In this document: positions 53,700-64,000 of the stretch, piece after piece
Numbering within the stretch: position 1 is the stretch's first letter
How the letters are laid out: each line of letters starts with the position of its first letter
Assembly (NCBI GenBank): GCA_009760855.2
Contig: WPIO01000079.1
Span: 699,001 to 763,000 of the forward strand
Origin: Cristatella mucedo
Taxonomy: Eukaryota; Bryozoa; Phylactolaemata; Cristatellidae
Direction of reading: 5' to 3'
Length of the DNA: 64,000 bases
Notes under the pieces: model-generated
The model's input: the letters and a program-made list of their open reading frames with translations, nothing else
Told to the model about the DNA's origin: nothing
Database searches by the model: none
Position numbers and translations under genes: made by a program

Positions 53700-54250
53700 A
53701 CTGCAAATGGGTATGAATATGGCTGCAAGGCTAGCTTGCAAGTCCCAGAGGTTTGACCACGTGTCTCCTTTGCTGAAAGAGCTAGGGTGGCTGCCGGTTG
53801 ATCAACGGGTACAGAGCAAAGTTCTTACGCTGTCCCTGAAGGCCCGCCACGGCTTGGCTCCTCCATACCTCGCCGAACTGCTGCCCCAGTTTCAGCCTCC
53901 TCGTGCTGTCAGGTCCTAAATGGACAATGAATTAGCTGTTCTATTCCTCCGCTTAAAGATTGTTGGCGAAAGAAGCTTTAGCTCTGCAGGTCCTAGGCTG
54001 TGGAACTCGCTTCCACAATTCTTACGCAACGACAGCTACTCTCCTGCTGCCGACTATGGCTCATTCTTTCCAGCGGTCCTGAGCTGCTACTTCTATGCTA
54101 CTCGCTACCACAATTCTCGAGGTCTGTTGGCTACCGAATGCGTACCGAAAGCTGCTTAGGCTGCGAGTGTGCGATACAAGACTCTCCTTCGTAACACCCA
54201 TATAGTCTTTGTGGCTTTGTTGAATTACAAACTGAGATAAATTATACACA
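53700..54250 (+). mobile_element. LINE-B C-terminal fragment
   Basis: Starts at the QMNMAARL-like segment (53707, MGMNMAARLACKSQRFDHVS) and includes ELGWLPVDQRVQSKVLTL and the SSAGPRLWNSLP region, with one stop at 53917 and a small deletion near 54115. Ends in a (CA)n-like tail. Confidence 0.85.
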
Positions 54251-54599
54251 CACACATTCTGTGTTTAAGCTCTAAGCATGGCAGTCTATAAAAATCAATG
54301 ATTCAATGGGATGCACTGTAAACATATTCCAAGTCCCTCGAAAGATGCAGGAAACTTTGCTTAAGACTCGATCATCCTAGAAAGAGTTAGTTAAAAATAA
54401 ATTATGACGTATAATGATGAAGCATGAATGCAGAATATAAAATTAAAAGAAACTTGAGCGCGCGGTTGGTATTTTAATGATTTCCGTTCTACGTGGAAAT
54501 CATCAAAACTATAGATTGCATTTAAAAAATATTTGCATTTTGAAAGGCATCCTAATCAAAAAATCCATTCTTGACTAGTCTGATTTCTAAAATTTCCCC

Positions 54600-54860
54600 T
54601 TAAGTTCGAATGCTCCCAAAGCCTGAAACTCATTCCCGAATGACGTCGCATCATTCTTTGACTTGATGACATTTAAAAAGAAGTATAAAACACACGCTTG
54701 GTTCTTCACAGAACTTTCTGAGTTTGGGTGAATTGCCCTCTTGCGCTTAGGCGTGCTGACACTATGTGCATGTTATCGCTAACCAATTGACATGCTTCCT
54801 TTCCAGCAAATGTAAAGTATCCAAAGCGAGATTAAGTCCTCAGAGGGTCAAGCGAGGTCA
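54600..54860 (+). mobile_element. Old LINE-A 3' end
   Basis: Strongly diverged match: AAGTTCGAATGCTCCCAAAGCCTG, then ACATTTAAAAAGAA, then GCAAATGTAAAGTATCCAAAGCGAG. 54251-54599 has nothing recognisable. Confidence 0.6.
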
Positions 54861-55774
54861 CTGAGTACAAGCGGGTGCTAGGGCCTGTAAGTTAGGGAGA
54901 TGATTTTTTAAGTCGATCCGACACTTAATAGGGAGCTACTGAAGGTCAAACAGAAGAGATATGTTGGTGCGGCAGCTATGCCGTTTTCGACAGACCTCGC
55001 GTGCTGTTGAGTTTTACGCTACATTGGAATTCGATTCAAACTACACTAAATTTCGATTCAAGTACGTGAGTAGAGGGTTCGTAGTTTCAGGCTTTAAGCT
55101 CCCAGTCGAGTGCAGTAGAACGGTTCGATCCCGCTCGATCGATCGATGAGAAGCTGGCTAGGAGAATCCGATTTTTAGCGATTATAACCGGTTGCGACAT
55201 GATTGAGCTGATCGGCGCTCTGTAATTTTTTCGCAAACCTTGATACTAGCACAACGAAAGTGCCCAATGTGAAAACGCCGTCAGCCGACTATCGTTGTAC
55301 GCAGCAACAAAGCTGGCAAGTTGCCTCCCACACTCAGTAAAATCCCCTTACGTAAGTACACTCAAACCTGGCTTTGGTGAGCGCTTACATTGCAGGGACA
55401 CGTCAACGTGCTCAGGAAATTGGCTTCAAACTCCAATATAATGTAGTGGAAATCTCATCTCAGCATCGCAGGTGTACAGATGTCTAAATGCATGAAGTGT
55501 CTTACGCATGCGTACTTCCGATGTAGTAAAGCAGAGGGTATTAGCTTACTTGCTGGGCTGAAATTGCCTGAAATATTATTTCTTTTCTTGTCGTTATAAC
55601 AGTTATACCGACACACTTAGCTCAAACATCAAGTGGCTTCTAGTGATTTCGAAAGCGGTCGACGCCACTTAGGAAGCAGCTAGTTCTTTCTCCAGTCTGG
55701 AAAAGTTCGCTAGCTCTCAGCATTTTAATAACATTTTAAATACGTTTGTAATACCATTTTAAAACAGCTTTGCA
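54861..55774. other. No gene recognised
   Basis: 54880-55000 is a decayed antisense LINE-A-like patch (GTCGATCCGACACTTAATAGG...). The rest is unique sequence without ORFs of note. Confidence 0.3.
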
Positions 55775-55960
55775 TAATAATAATAATAATAATAACACAT
55801 TTGTATTGTGCCCTCAGAGAACTGAATCTTTTTCTAGGCACTTTACAGATGCTGTATAGAAATCATTGCCAAATGATTGGTGGTAGCATCCGCCATCAGC
55901 TGGCAAAGTGTAAGCAGGTACATGCACACGAAGAACGAATCGCAAAGACTTAGCATTAGA
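55775..55960 (-). mobile_element. LINE-A 3' tail, diverged
   Basis: (AATAAT)n at 55775, hairpin variant GCCCTCAGAGAACTGAATC, then UTR to about 55960, immediately before LINE-B. Confidence 0.75.
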
Positions 55961-55984
55961 CCTACGGGTAATTCTGATTGATGA

Positions 55985-57825
55985 TTAGCTGAGTCACATT
56001 CGTGCCTCCATTAAGCCCCCTCCGACCAAAGCAATTGCCGTTCCTCAACCTGTGACCTTTCTTAAAAGGTTCTCTGATGTTTCTGCCTGTGATGTGGCTG
56101 CCTTAATAAGGTCTAGCAAAAAGAGCTCGTCTCCTGAAGACCCTATACCTTCATCTCTGTGGTCTTCACTTGCAGACCAACTTAGCCCTACCATAACCAA
56201 GATTTTTAATGCTTCTTTGGGAAAAGGGGTCGTCCCCAAGTCCTTCAAATCGGCAATCGTTAGACCTATTCTTAAAAAGCCTGGATTAGACACAGAGGTC
56301 CTAGCAAACTATCGTCCAGTTTCCCTTCTTCCATTCTTATCAAAGATTCTTGAAAAAATTGTTGCTAAGCAGCTAGTTGAACATATTGAAAATAATGGAA
56401 TGTCAGAAACATTTCAATCAGGTTTCAAGAGGCAGCACTCTACTGAAACTGCTCTCCTCCGTGTTAACAGTGACATTATACGTGGCAACGACGACGGGAA
56501 TGTCACTGCCCTAGCTCTGCTAGATCTGTCTGCTGCTTTCGACAACATTGATCACGAAGTTCTGCTTGAACTACTGAGAACAACGATCGGTCTGGCAGAC
56601 GAAGCACTGGCGTGGTTTAAATCATACTTGTCTGATCGTGTTCAATCCGTGTCGTGTGGGGGTCAGGTCTCAGACATGAGAAGGGTCACCTGTGGAGTCC
56701 CACAAGGGTCTGTACTCGGTCCCTTGCTGTTCTCCATTTATACGCAACCTCTGGGAAAAGTGATTAAGGCCCATGGAATAGGATATCACTTCTATGCTGA
56801 CGATACTCAGTTGTATTTGTCATTTAAACCGTCGGAATCTGCTGCAGCAACTGAGAAACTGAATGCTTGCCTTGCCGATGTTCGATCCTGGATGTCGGAA
56901 AACTTCCTGAAATTAAATGACGATAAAACCGAACTGCTTCTCATAAGACACCCTATGCGTGTGGCTAGATTAAAAGGCTTTGCTGTTCTAATAGGTGATG
57001 CTATTGTGCGACCTTCACCACGTGCTCGTAATCTAGGTGTCGTGTTCGACAGCTGCCTCAATTTCAAAAGCTTCATTCAGAAGACTGCCTCTACAGCTAG
57101 TCATCACATCCGATCCCTATCCAAGATTAGAAGCTGTCTACCACAGTGGCTTGTAAAAAATTTAACTAGCTCTTTAGTTCTGTCTCGGCTTGATTATTGT
57201 AATTCCCTTTTGGCTGGGCTACCAAAGAAAGCTATTATGCCACTACAGCAGACTATGAATATGGCTGCAAGGCTGGTCTTCAAGTCCCAGCGGTTTGAGC
57301 ACGTGTCACCTTTGCTGAAAGAGCTAGGATGGTTGCCGGTTGAGCAAAGGATACAGAGCAAAGTTCTTACGCTGACCCACAAGGCCCGCCACGGCTTGGC
57401 TCCTTCGTACCTAGCTGAACTGCTGCATCAGTTTCAGCCTGTTCGCGCCCTCAGGTCATGTGTGGACAATAAATTAGCTGTCCCATTCCTCCGCTTAAAG
57501 ACAGTTGGCGACAGAAGCTTTAGCTCTGCAGGTCCTAGACTGTGGAACTCGCTTCCACGATTCTTACGCAACGACATCTACTCTCCAACTGCCGATTATG
57601 GCACATCTTTTTCAGCGGTCCTGAACTGCTACTTCTATGCTACTCACTACCTCAACAGCTCTCCTAACTCTGCTATGCTTCCCACTTTCTCTTTGTTGCG
57701 TGAGACGAAGTCTGTTGGCTACCGAAAGCCGCTTAGGCTGTGAGTGCGCTATACAAAACTCTCCTGCATAACACCCACATGGTCTGTATGACTTTGTGGA
57801 GTTACTGACGGAGATACATACATAC
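55985..57825 (+). mobile_element. LINE-B, 5'-truncated, with intact RT
   Basis: From about 55985 through the RT ORF to the (ATAC)n tail at 57813-57828. The endonuclease domain is missing, as expected from 5' truncation. The 3' UTR contains AACACCCACATGGTCTGTATGA, shared with the other LINE-B copies. Confidence 0.9.
56052..57743 (+). CDS. LINE-B reverse transcriptase (CR1/L2-like), 563 codons open
   Basis: Copies element RNA into DNA at a nicked target. RT motifs in order: NYRPVSLLPFLSKILEKIV (86-104), FQSGFKRQHSTETALL (121-136), LLDLSAAFDNIDHEVLLE (156-173), GVPQGSVLGPLLF (215-227), FYADDTQLYLSF (247-258, catalytic ADD), then a LKLNDDKTELL segment. The C-terminal domain has SRLDYCNSLLAGLP and a SFSSAGPRLWNSLP segment. 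Coding continues in frame upstream of this Met (TKAIAVPQPV), so the start is only the first Met in the truncated copy. No stops inside, so this is a young insertion, but it lacks the endonuclease and cannot be autonomous. Confidence 0.9.
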   Translation: MTFLKRFSDVSACDVAALIRSSKKSSSPEDPIPSSLWSSLADQLSPTITKIFNASLGKGVVPKSFKSAIVRPILKKPGLDTEVLANYRPVSLLPFLSKILEKIVAKQLVEHIENNGMSETFQSGFKRQHSTETALLRVNSDIIRGNDDGNVTALALLDLSAAFDNIDHEVLLELLRTTIGLADEALAWFKSYLSDRVQSVSCGGQVSDMRRVTCGVPQGSVLGPLLFSIYTQPLGKVIKAHGIGYHFYADDTQLYLSFKPSESAAATEKLNACLADVRSWMSENFLKLNDDKTELLLIRHPMRVARLKGFAVLIGDAIVRPSPRARNLGVVFDSCLNFKSFIQKTASTASHHIRSLSKIRSCLPQWLVKNLTSSLVLSRLDYCNSLLAGLPKKAIMPLQQTMNMAARLVFKSQRFEHVSPLLKELGWLPVEQRIQSKVLTLTHKARHGLAPSYLAELLHQFQPVRALRSCVDNKLAVPFLRLKTVGDRSFSSAGPRLWNSLPRFLRNDIYSPTADYGTSFSAVLNCYFYATHYLNSSPNSAMLPTFSLLRETKSVGYRKPLRL

Positions 57826-58134
57826 ATATAGTCAGGGTGTTCCTACAATCCATTAGCTATGCGGCATATCTGCAATCATTCCAGTTCATCATTGTGCATC
57901 CTTCAGCCTAATCTTGAAAAATGACGTGGCCCATCTTTGAGCCAGTGAGTAAGTTTTTGGTGCGGTCACTCGCCTCAATATGACGATCGGTCATCGCAAA
58001 GCGGGTGTTGCCAGCCGCTACCGAAGAGTCACATAGTCATCTGCTGTCTAGAAATCCACCTGCAAATTGCGCCAACAAGCCAGCTGTCTTCGGAGCTGAT
58101 GGCCCAGCCCTTCCATTCCATTAAGTTGCAACGT
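57826..58134. other. No gene recognised
   Basis: Unique sequence between two LINE-B copies; no ORF above 60 codons with a motif. Confidence 0.35.
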
Positions 58135-58645
58135 TATGTATCTCCGCCAAAACTCCTCCACAAAGCCACAAAGACTATGTGCGTGTTACGCAGGAGAGTT
58201 GTGTATACCACACTCACAGCGTAAGCGGCTTTCCGTACGCATTCGGTAGCCAATAGACTTCATCTCACGTAACCAAGGTAAAGTGAGAAGCATAGCAGAG
58301 TCATGAGAGCAGTTGAGGTAGTGAGTAGCATAAAAGTGGCAGGTCAGGACCGCTGGAAAGGATTCGCCATAGTAGGCAGTAGAAGAGTAGTTACGTCATT
58401 GCGTAACAGTCGTGAAAGTGAGTTCTACAATCTGGGACCTGCAGGGAAAAAGCTTCTGTCGCCATCGGTCTTTAAGCGGAGTAATGGAGTAGCTAAGTTA
58501 TTGTCCACACAGGACCAGAAGGCACGACGAGACTGAAACTGGTGCAGCAGTTCAGCTCGGTCTAAATGAGTCAAGCCGTGGCGGGCCTTGTGAGTCAGCC
58601 TAAGAACTTTGCTCTGTATCCGTTGATCAACCGGCAGCCATCCTT
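58135..58645 (-). mobile_element. LINE-B 3' fragment, inverted
   Basis: Antisense: 3' UTR at 58135-58215, then the C-terminal coding region to CGGCAGCCATCCTTG. Decayed by several indels. Confidence 0.8.
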
Positions 58646-58895
58646 GCGGTAATCTAGCTGATCGCTTCTCTTGCTTCTTTATCAGTAAGACAGACAAGAT
58701 CAGAGAGTCCATCCCTACGATAGCAGAATCCCTCTGGATTAATATCCCTCTGTAACAGCCCCTTATGACCTGCCTCCTTAATTCCGTGCAGCACCTCATA
58801 ATCAAGGCGGCCAAGAGTGACCTCATCCTTAAAGTCATTTTCCAGTCAAAAAAGACTACTAGTCATCTAGACCCTATTCCCACTGTCCAGCTTAT
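58646..58895 (+). mobile_element. LINE-A pre-RT fragment
   Basis: GGTAATCTAGCTGATCGCTTCTC and TGCAGCACCTC...AAAAAGACTACTAGTCATCTAGACCC match the LINE-A linker region as at 53080-53300. Confidence 0.7.
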
Positions 58896-58897
58896 AC

Positions 58898-58899
58898 GG

Positions 58900-58962
<63 letters not shown>
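58898..58962. repeat. (TA)n microsatellite
   Basis: About 32 uninterrupted TA units joining a plus-strand LINE-A piece to an antisense LINE-A tail. Confidence 0.97.
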
Positions 58963-58964
<2 letters not shown>

Positions 58965-59122
58965 GCACTTGATAAAGCGCCCCCCAGAGAACTTAATCTC
59001 TTTCTAGTGGCTTTACGTTTGCTGCAAAGTGAAATGCAATTGAATGGTAAGTAAAATCATGCTTGAAAAACAAACAAAATGAATAATATGGTTAGGGGTG
59101 ACATGCACAGGGTCAGCATAAA
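58963..59122 (-). mobile_element. LINE-A 3' tail
   Basis: Antisense 3' hairpin (GCGCCCCCCAGAGAACTTAATCTC) and UTR to ACAGGGTCAGCAT, where Polinton-derived sequence begins. Confidence 0.85.
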
Positions 59123-59149
59123 AGCGATATCCTATTCCATAGGCCTTAG

Positions 59150-59389
59150 AAACTTTTTCCAGCGGTTTAGTATTAGTCCACCTAAAAGCGTTAATACGTG
59201 TGATAATTCATCATGCTGTGGAACATGTGTACTAGTTACGGTAATTGCAAGAGTTAATAAAATACTTATAAATTGAAAACAATATCTAATTCTTATTGAT
59301 TTAGTTAAACAATCTCTAATTCTTTCATTATCTAAAAGTATTCGATTGTATTTTTTGTTAGAAAACTTCGTTCTTAGATCTGGAATCAT
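59150..59389 (-). pseudogene. Polinton ORF-B, copy 3
   Basis: Here the N-terminal frame is uninterrupted from MIPDLRTKFSNKKYNRILL through the first hydrophobic helix (QFISILLTLAITVTS) to VLTLLGGL, after which unrelated sequence replaces the C-terminus. Confidence 0.5.
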
Positions 59390-59405
59390 TGTTCTATAGT
59401 ATTTT

Positions 59406-59898
59406 TTAATTTCCTATAGCATTCCTTTTAACTTTATGTAATACATTTCCGATAATATAATCATCACACTTATTAATGTGTGAAGTAAATGTTACATTCA
59501 GCAAATCAAAATTAGAAAGATCCTCTCTATAAAATTCAAAACCTTCTGGTAAATTATATACTAGTATTTTCTTATCTTGCAAATCATTAAAATTTTGTCA
59601 TTGAATAGAATAAAATAAAATATTTCTTACAATATCAATTATTACCTTATTATTATATAACAAAAAATGAAAAGTAGCAAGTTTCTCACTTGGGTGAATG
59701 CTTAATCCTTTATCTATTTTTACATCACGCTTACCTTTCAATAAATCTCTAGCAAGTAAACAAGAGACTAAACAAGAACCTATAATTCGTTCAATATTTA
59801 ATGCTTCTGCAACTGTTTCTAAAAATTTTCCAAACTTCTACACTAAACCTTTGTAAAGATGCATTATAATTTTTAATAAAAGAAGATTTTAATGCCAT
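59406..59898 (-). pseudogene. Polinton ORF-A, copy 3
   Basis: Counterpart of 12786-13274, from the ATG complement at 59896-59898. It carries frameshifts at similar places, so at least some breaks predate the duplication. Confidence 0.45.
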
Positions 59899-60133
59899 GT
59901 ATTAATAATATTTTTAGTTGAAAATGCATTGCTGATTTTTGCAAAACGTTTTCACTATTATATAGTAATTATACAATCTTAAACAATACAGTAATAGATG
60001 GTTTATCCTTTTTGCTGACTACACTCAAGAAAGCATTATTTTGGAATGAGTAATCGAGCGAATGCGAAATCGATCGTAAAAATGATGCTTTTTCTTGAGG
60101 CTACAATAAGGAAAAACCATCTATTACTAGCGA

Positions 60134-60825
60134 CGGTTCGCACGTCGCTCGCAGCACTGACACAGCCTTCAACAGCGGACTTTCGAGGCGGATTGACGGG
60201 GGGGGGGTAGCACTAGTTTCTGTAGCCGAGAAGCGAAGCCTCCGAAATGGCCTCCGCTACGCCTAAGCGGTTGTGGCTACGCGGGTGCTATCAGAAGATC
60301 GAGCTTGCGACGTTGCAAATGTGTCTATCCGAACTAATGGTCCCTCGCGGCATCGCAATGCAAATGGTCCGCACCATCGCTCGTCACCGGCCATCCGCTC
60401 GTTCCGCTCGGCCGCTGGAGGCCAAGATAGATAGCCATGGATGGCTTGCCGAGCCTTCTTTTCTCGCTGACGGACAGCTTAGTGCGAGTAGACGTCGATG
60501 CACGCTCGTGCCGGAGGCCGGCGTCTGACCTCCCTTGCGGAAGCACGCTCGGGCGTCGGAGGCGGTCGGGCAGGGTAAGGTCGCTTTTCTAAAACGCTGT
60601 ACGATTTCGGTGACGGTGTGCAATCTCACGCAAGCCGCTGGCGCCCGGCATCTGACGTAGCTGCAGCGGCGCTGCCGCCATCGAATATCGAGGCTGCAGG
60701 GACGAGAGCTAGAGCTGCGCGCTTCGGGCACTTCGAGCGCCTCCGCATTCGCGAGCCTTTCGTCGGCAGAGCGTTAGCAAGCGTAGCACACACACTGCTG
60801 CCGAAACGACAGCCGCCGGTCGGCA
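60134..60825. other. 5' flank of HtrL-like copy 3
   Basis: Aligned to 11852-12551 inverted; carries a G-run at 60199-60207. Presumed promoter, not shown to be active. Confidence 0.4.
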
Positions 60826-61945
60826 GTGCACCGTTTCTTGCCGGACGGCCGCAACCGTCGGCCCGACTCAGCAATGAGCCGTGTGCGATGTCATACAGCG
60901 CTAGCAATCGCTCAGCTGAGCCTCGCCATTTTCGTCATAACCGGATTGCTTCTGCACCGGCCGCTGACTCGGCCAGAGAAGGACGGCTCTTTGGCTTCGG
61001 CCTCATTCCACCGCTCTGACGGCCTTGGCATTGCCGCAGCCCCACCACCGACGACCACGACGAAGCCGCCGTCGTCGGCCGTTGGTAACAGAAATTTCAC
61101 CGTCGTCACGGCCTACTTTAATCTCGGCTCAATTCAAAAAGGTTCGGAGACCGCCACCAGGGGACCGGTCGTTTATGTCAACTGGATGTGGCCCTACTGC
61201 TTCATGCGAAACGCTGTCGTGGCGTTTTTGACGACGCTGCGTTCGCTGCCGCGTTCGCCGAGGTGCGCCAGGGGCTGCCCACCGAGATCGTCATGGTGAA
61301 CCGGTCGGACACGTGGGCCTTCTCGCTGCATAATCGCACGCAGAGCGTGTTCGCTCAGCCCGACTACCCGAAGAACCATCCCAAGTCGACGAACGCAGCG
61401 TACGCGTGCGCCATGCACGCCAAGTACGAGCTGGTGGCTCGCGCCGCCAGCGAGAACCCGTTCAGCTCAACGTACTTCGCCTGGATGGACATCGGCATCT
61501 ACCGGACGCTGCCGAGCGAGGCGAAGGGAGAGTTCTTCACGCTTCGCGTGCCGCGTTGCCATTGCGACGAGTCGGTCTCATATATCCGGCCGGCCCCGAA
61601 CGCACGGTCACGTCGGTGCTTCGCGACGGCACCGACTGGGTCGGCGGCGGGTTTTTCCTCGCGAGAGGCGACGTCGCACAGCCCTTGTTCGACGACTACC
61701 GGAAGCACGCGACGGCCTACCTGAGCGCCGGCCTGGCGAATCACGACCAGAGCGTGATCATGGCCATGTACCTGCCAGAAACGAGGCCGCGGCCAGTTGT
61801 GCCGCTGCAGGCCGTGGTACCGAGCGGCAACGACAACGCATGGTTTCAGCTGCCGATGCGGCTGCGTCGCGACGGGTTGGAGAGGAGCGGCAGTGGCGCT
61901 GCGGCCGCCCAGCAACGTTCCTGCTCGTACGAGCTGTACGACTGA
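60826..61945 (+). pseudogene. HtrL/YibB-like gene, frameshifted copy 3
   Basis: Same protein as copies 1 and 2 but broken twice. A run of six T is five here (near 61227-61231), shifting the frame after the MRNAVVAF segment. About 10 bp are missing near 61580 relative to copies 1 and 2, shifting it again before the IYPAGPERTV segment. Other substitutions include a Cys for Arg in the WPYRF segment. The C-terminal coding sequence to 61945 remains open in its own frame. Confidence 0.85.
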
Positions 61946-62599
61946 GGGAGCGCTGACGACGACGGCGACGCCGGCGACAGGGCCCGCTCGTCGCGTTGGA
62001 ACGCGGCAGACGTCGCGACTGACGGACTGTCACGCGATGCGGCCAACCAAGCCAGCCTTCGCTTCGATTGCCCCTGCCCTGCGGCACTTTGTCTGCTGCG
62101 AACTGCGGAAGCCGCTCGGGCGGAAGCCGTAAGCGACCTTGACTGAGCTAATGCATAGCGCCTGCGTTTTTCGGGTAGAAGCCGTCGAACGTGGCTCGAG
62201 CTCGCATATATTCGTAGCATTCGCGGCCGGTCTCAAAGTTGCACGGGTGTGTTGTGAATTCGGTGGCATCCAGCTGGGTTACACAGTAATTTAACAAATC
62301 AACTTTTGAAAATGAAGCTTGCAAGAAAGAGCTGTTGACGGCAGGCTGGCACATGCCCCGAAACAGTAAAGCAATCAAAACAGCAGTAAAGGCTGGTGAA
62401 TCGTATGCACACAACATGCACACAAATTTGGCACAATGGAGATACTGCTGAGAAGAAAAACTTGTTCGTTCAGTTTTGGATGAATCACAAGATTAAATAC
62501 TCAATACCGGTAGTACTTAATAAATCTGTGACGAGAGTGTGATTTGGTTCGGACGGCAGAGAGCCAGCCGATGACCGACGCAGTTTAATAAAACTGATA
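61946..62599. other. 3' flank of HtrL-like copy 3
   Basis: Inverted match to 1442-2033 and 10129-10720. It contains the segment GAAACAGTAAAGCAATCAAAACAGC and a region around 62200-62300 not present in the other copies. No separate gene. Confidence 0.45.
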
Positions 62600-64000
62600 A
62601 TAATGCACTTGATAAAGCGCCCTCAGAAAACTCAATCTCTTTCCAGGCGCTGTACATTTTCTGCAAAGGGAAATGCAATTGAATGGTGAGTAATATCATG
62701 CTTGATAAATATAAATAACATTATTAACATGGTTAGGGAGTGACAGGCACAGGGTCAGCATGCAAATGTGGTTAGTGGCAGCATGCACACTGTCAGCACG
62801 CATAAGTACATTAAGGACGAATCACAGGGACCCACTAAATGCTATCCTAAATAGGTGTGTTTCTAAGTTCTTTTTAAATTTGGTCAAGTCAGGGGATGTT
62901 CTGACGCATGTCGGGATGGAGTTCCAGGCTTTGGGAGAATACAAACTGAATGCACGGTCTCCAAAAGATTTGGGGTTGGTACGATGTATTGGTAAACTGT
63001 TTGGTTCCGAAAAGCAGGTGGTACGATGCTTGGCCTGGTTGGGGGGGAGTAGATCTAAGAGATAAGCTGGAGCCAAAGAATGAAGTGGCCTACAAGTGAG
63101 CGACAAGACCTTGAAGTCGATCCGTCGCTTGACTGGTAGCCAGTGCAGATCTCCGCGAAGTGGTGTAATGTGGCTACTGCGACGCTCACGACAGAAAAGC
63201 CTAGCTGCAGAGTGTTGCCCCATCTGTAATCGCCTGATGGCACATGCCGGTAGGCCATCAAGTAGTGAGTTACAGAAGTCGAGACGGGATGTCACGAATG
63301 CATGGACGAACTTAGACGTGGTATCCTTATCTAAACAAGCCCGAATTTTAGCAATGTTATGTAGCTGAAAGTAGGCCGACTTGACTGTGGAGCTGATGTG
63401 GTCTTCTAGCGAGAGGTCACTTTGGAAAATGACACCTGGATTTCGACCTCATTCAACAGGAGATATGCTGGCAGAGCTAATTTTGAGCCTTCCAGCCTTT
63501 CACATTTGTGAATCACACTTACTTTGCCAATACCTAGTAAGTTAGTTCTATCATCATGTAGTTTTAGAAAATTTGCTGCCAACCATGTGCAGATGTCATC
63601 AATGCGTGCAGCAAGTGAGTTTAGAGAATTCTAGGTGGTCGGAGGCTGGGATGGACAAAAGCAAAGGTACAACTGAGTGTCATCCACATAGAAGTGAAAG
63701 CCTAGATTTTGCTTGGCAATCACATCAGCAAAAGGGAGAGTATAAACCGTGGAAACAACCGGACCTAGCACGGAGCCCTAAGGTACCCCATATTTTAGAG
63801 GTACCTCGGATGGTCTTTGTCCATTCACGTCAATACTCTGGAGTCTCCCACTGAGATAGGACCTGAACCAATGCAGAGCAGTGCCAGTGATGCTCAGGCG
63901 AGATGAGACCGCTCTAGAAAAACTTTGTGATCGATAGTATCAAAAGCTGCCGAAAGATCGAGCAGAACAACCAGAGATTCTACCCATGTCTGCATTCCGA
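62600..64000 (-). mobile_element. LINE-A, 3' end to RT, running off the window
   Basis: Antisense: hairpin at 62620-62650, UTR, C-terminal coding region (62822-63295 ORF: FCRERRSSHITPLRGDLHW), then the RT palm region up to the window edge, where the complement of CGATCTTTCGGCAGCTTTTG appears (63935-63962). Stops are present, but it is among the better preserved copies. Confidence 0.88.

Larger units (their letters stand above)
59130..60127 (-). mobile_element. Polinton left-end fragment, inverted copy 3
   Basis: Inverted match to 12558-13540: ORF-B and ORF-A remnants, subterminal repeat and terminal palindrome ending CCATCTATTAC, followed by TAGCGA (60128-60133), the complement of the TCGCTA junction. 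It therefore shares the insertion site of the full element. Confidence 0.88.
59130..62605. repeat. Segmental duplication copy 3 (inverted)
   Basis: Inverted relative of 1290-5315 and 9975-13600, with the gene on the plus strand. The far end near 62600 abuts a LINE-A copy longer than those beside copies 1 and 2. Confidence 0.85.

Noticed and set aside
12552-60133. Polinton spanning from the left end to the inverted end at 60127
   Set aside because: The right terminus at 35245 with a matching TCGCTA duplication defines the element; the 60-kb end belongs to the duplicated block with its own LINE-A breakpoint.

Overview
The window looks like a repeat-rich piece of an invertebrate animal genome, probably a basal or marine lineage; the sequence does not fix the species. 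Reasons: a secreted plant-type (ascorbate-peroxidase-like) heme peroxidase of a kind known from sponges, cnidarians and molluscs; a type II membrane protein resembling the HtrL/YibB glycosyltransferase-like family; two families of CR1/L2-like non-LTR retrotransposons with tRNA-derived SINEs; and a decayed Polinton/Maverick DNA transposon. Host genes are GC-rich and open without visible introns. The Polinton is strongly AT-rich.

Layout. 1-5.3 kb: LINE-A remnant, HtrL-like gene copy 1 (minus strand) and a fragment of the Polinton left end. 5.3-9.9 kb: LINE-A, a degenerate GGATTGC-rich repeat tract and a perfect 240-bp tandem duplication. 9.9-12.55 kb: HtrL-like gene copy 2. 12.558-35.245 kb: one Polinton insertion of about 22.7 kb, bounded by the 6-bp duplication TCGCTA and by terminal inverted repeats whose outer 140 bp are themselves palindromic. 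It carries the full Polinton core (integrase, protein-primed DNA polymerase, packaging ATPase, adenovirus-type protease, double-jelly-roll major capsid protein, minor capsid proteins) plus phage-like accessory genes (an HNH/AP2 endonuclease and three genes with phage-tail-fibre-type repeats). Nearly every gene is broken by stops, frameshifts or retroelement insertions, so the element is a fossil. 35.3-39.2 kb: GC-rich DNA with several minisatellites. 39.2-44.6 kb: the peroxidase gene, whose promoter and first codons are repeated in inverted orientation about 3 kb away. 44.6-59.1 kb: nested LINE-A, LINE-B and SINE copies, including a LINE-B with an intact 563-codon reverse transcriptase ORF. 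59.1-62.6 kb: a third, inverted copy of the HtrL-like gene and Polinton left end, with the gene frameshifted. 62.6-64 kb: LINE-A running off the window.

The three HtrL-like copies all carry the same Polinton junction about 0.7 kb upstream of the gene. The simplest reading is one Polinton insertion followed by segmental duplication of gene plus element end; the outer ends of each copy lie in LINE-A sequence. Function calls rest on motifs read by eye, without database searches.
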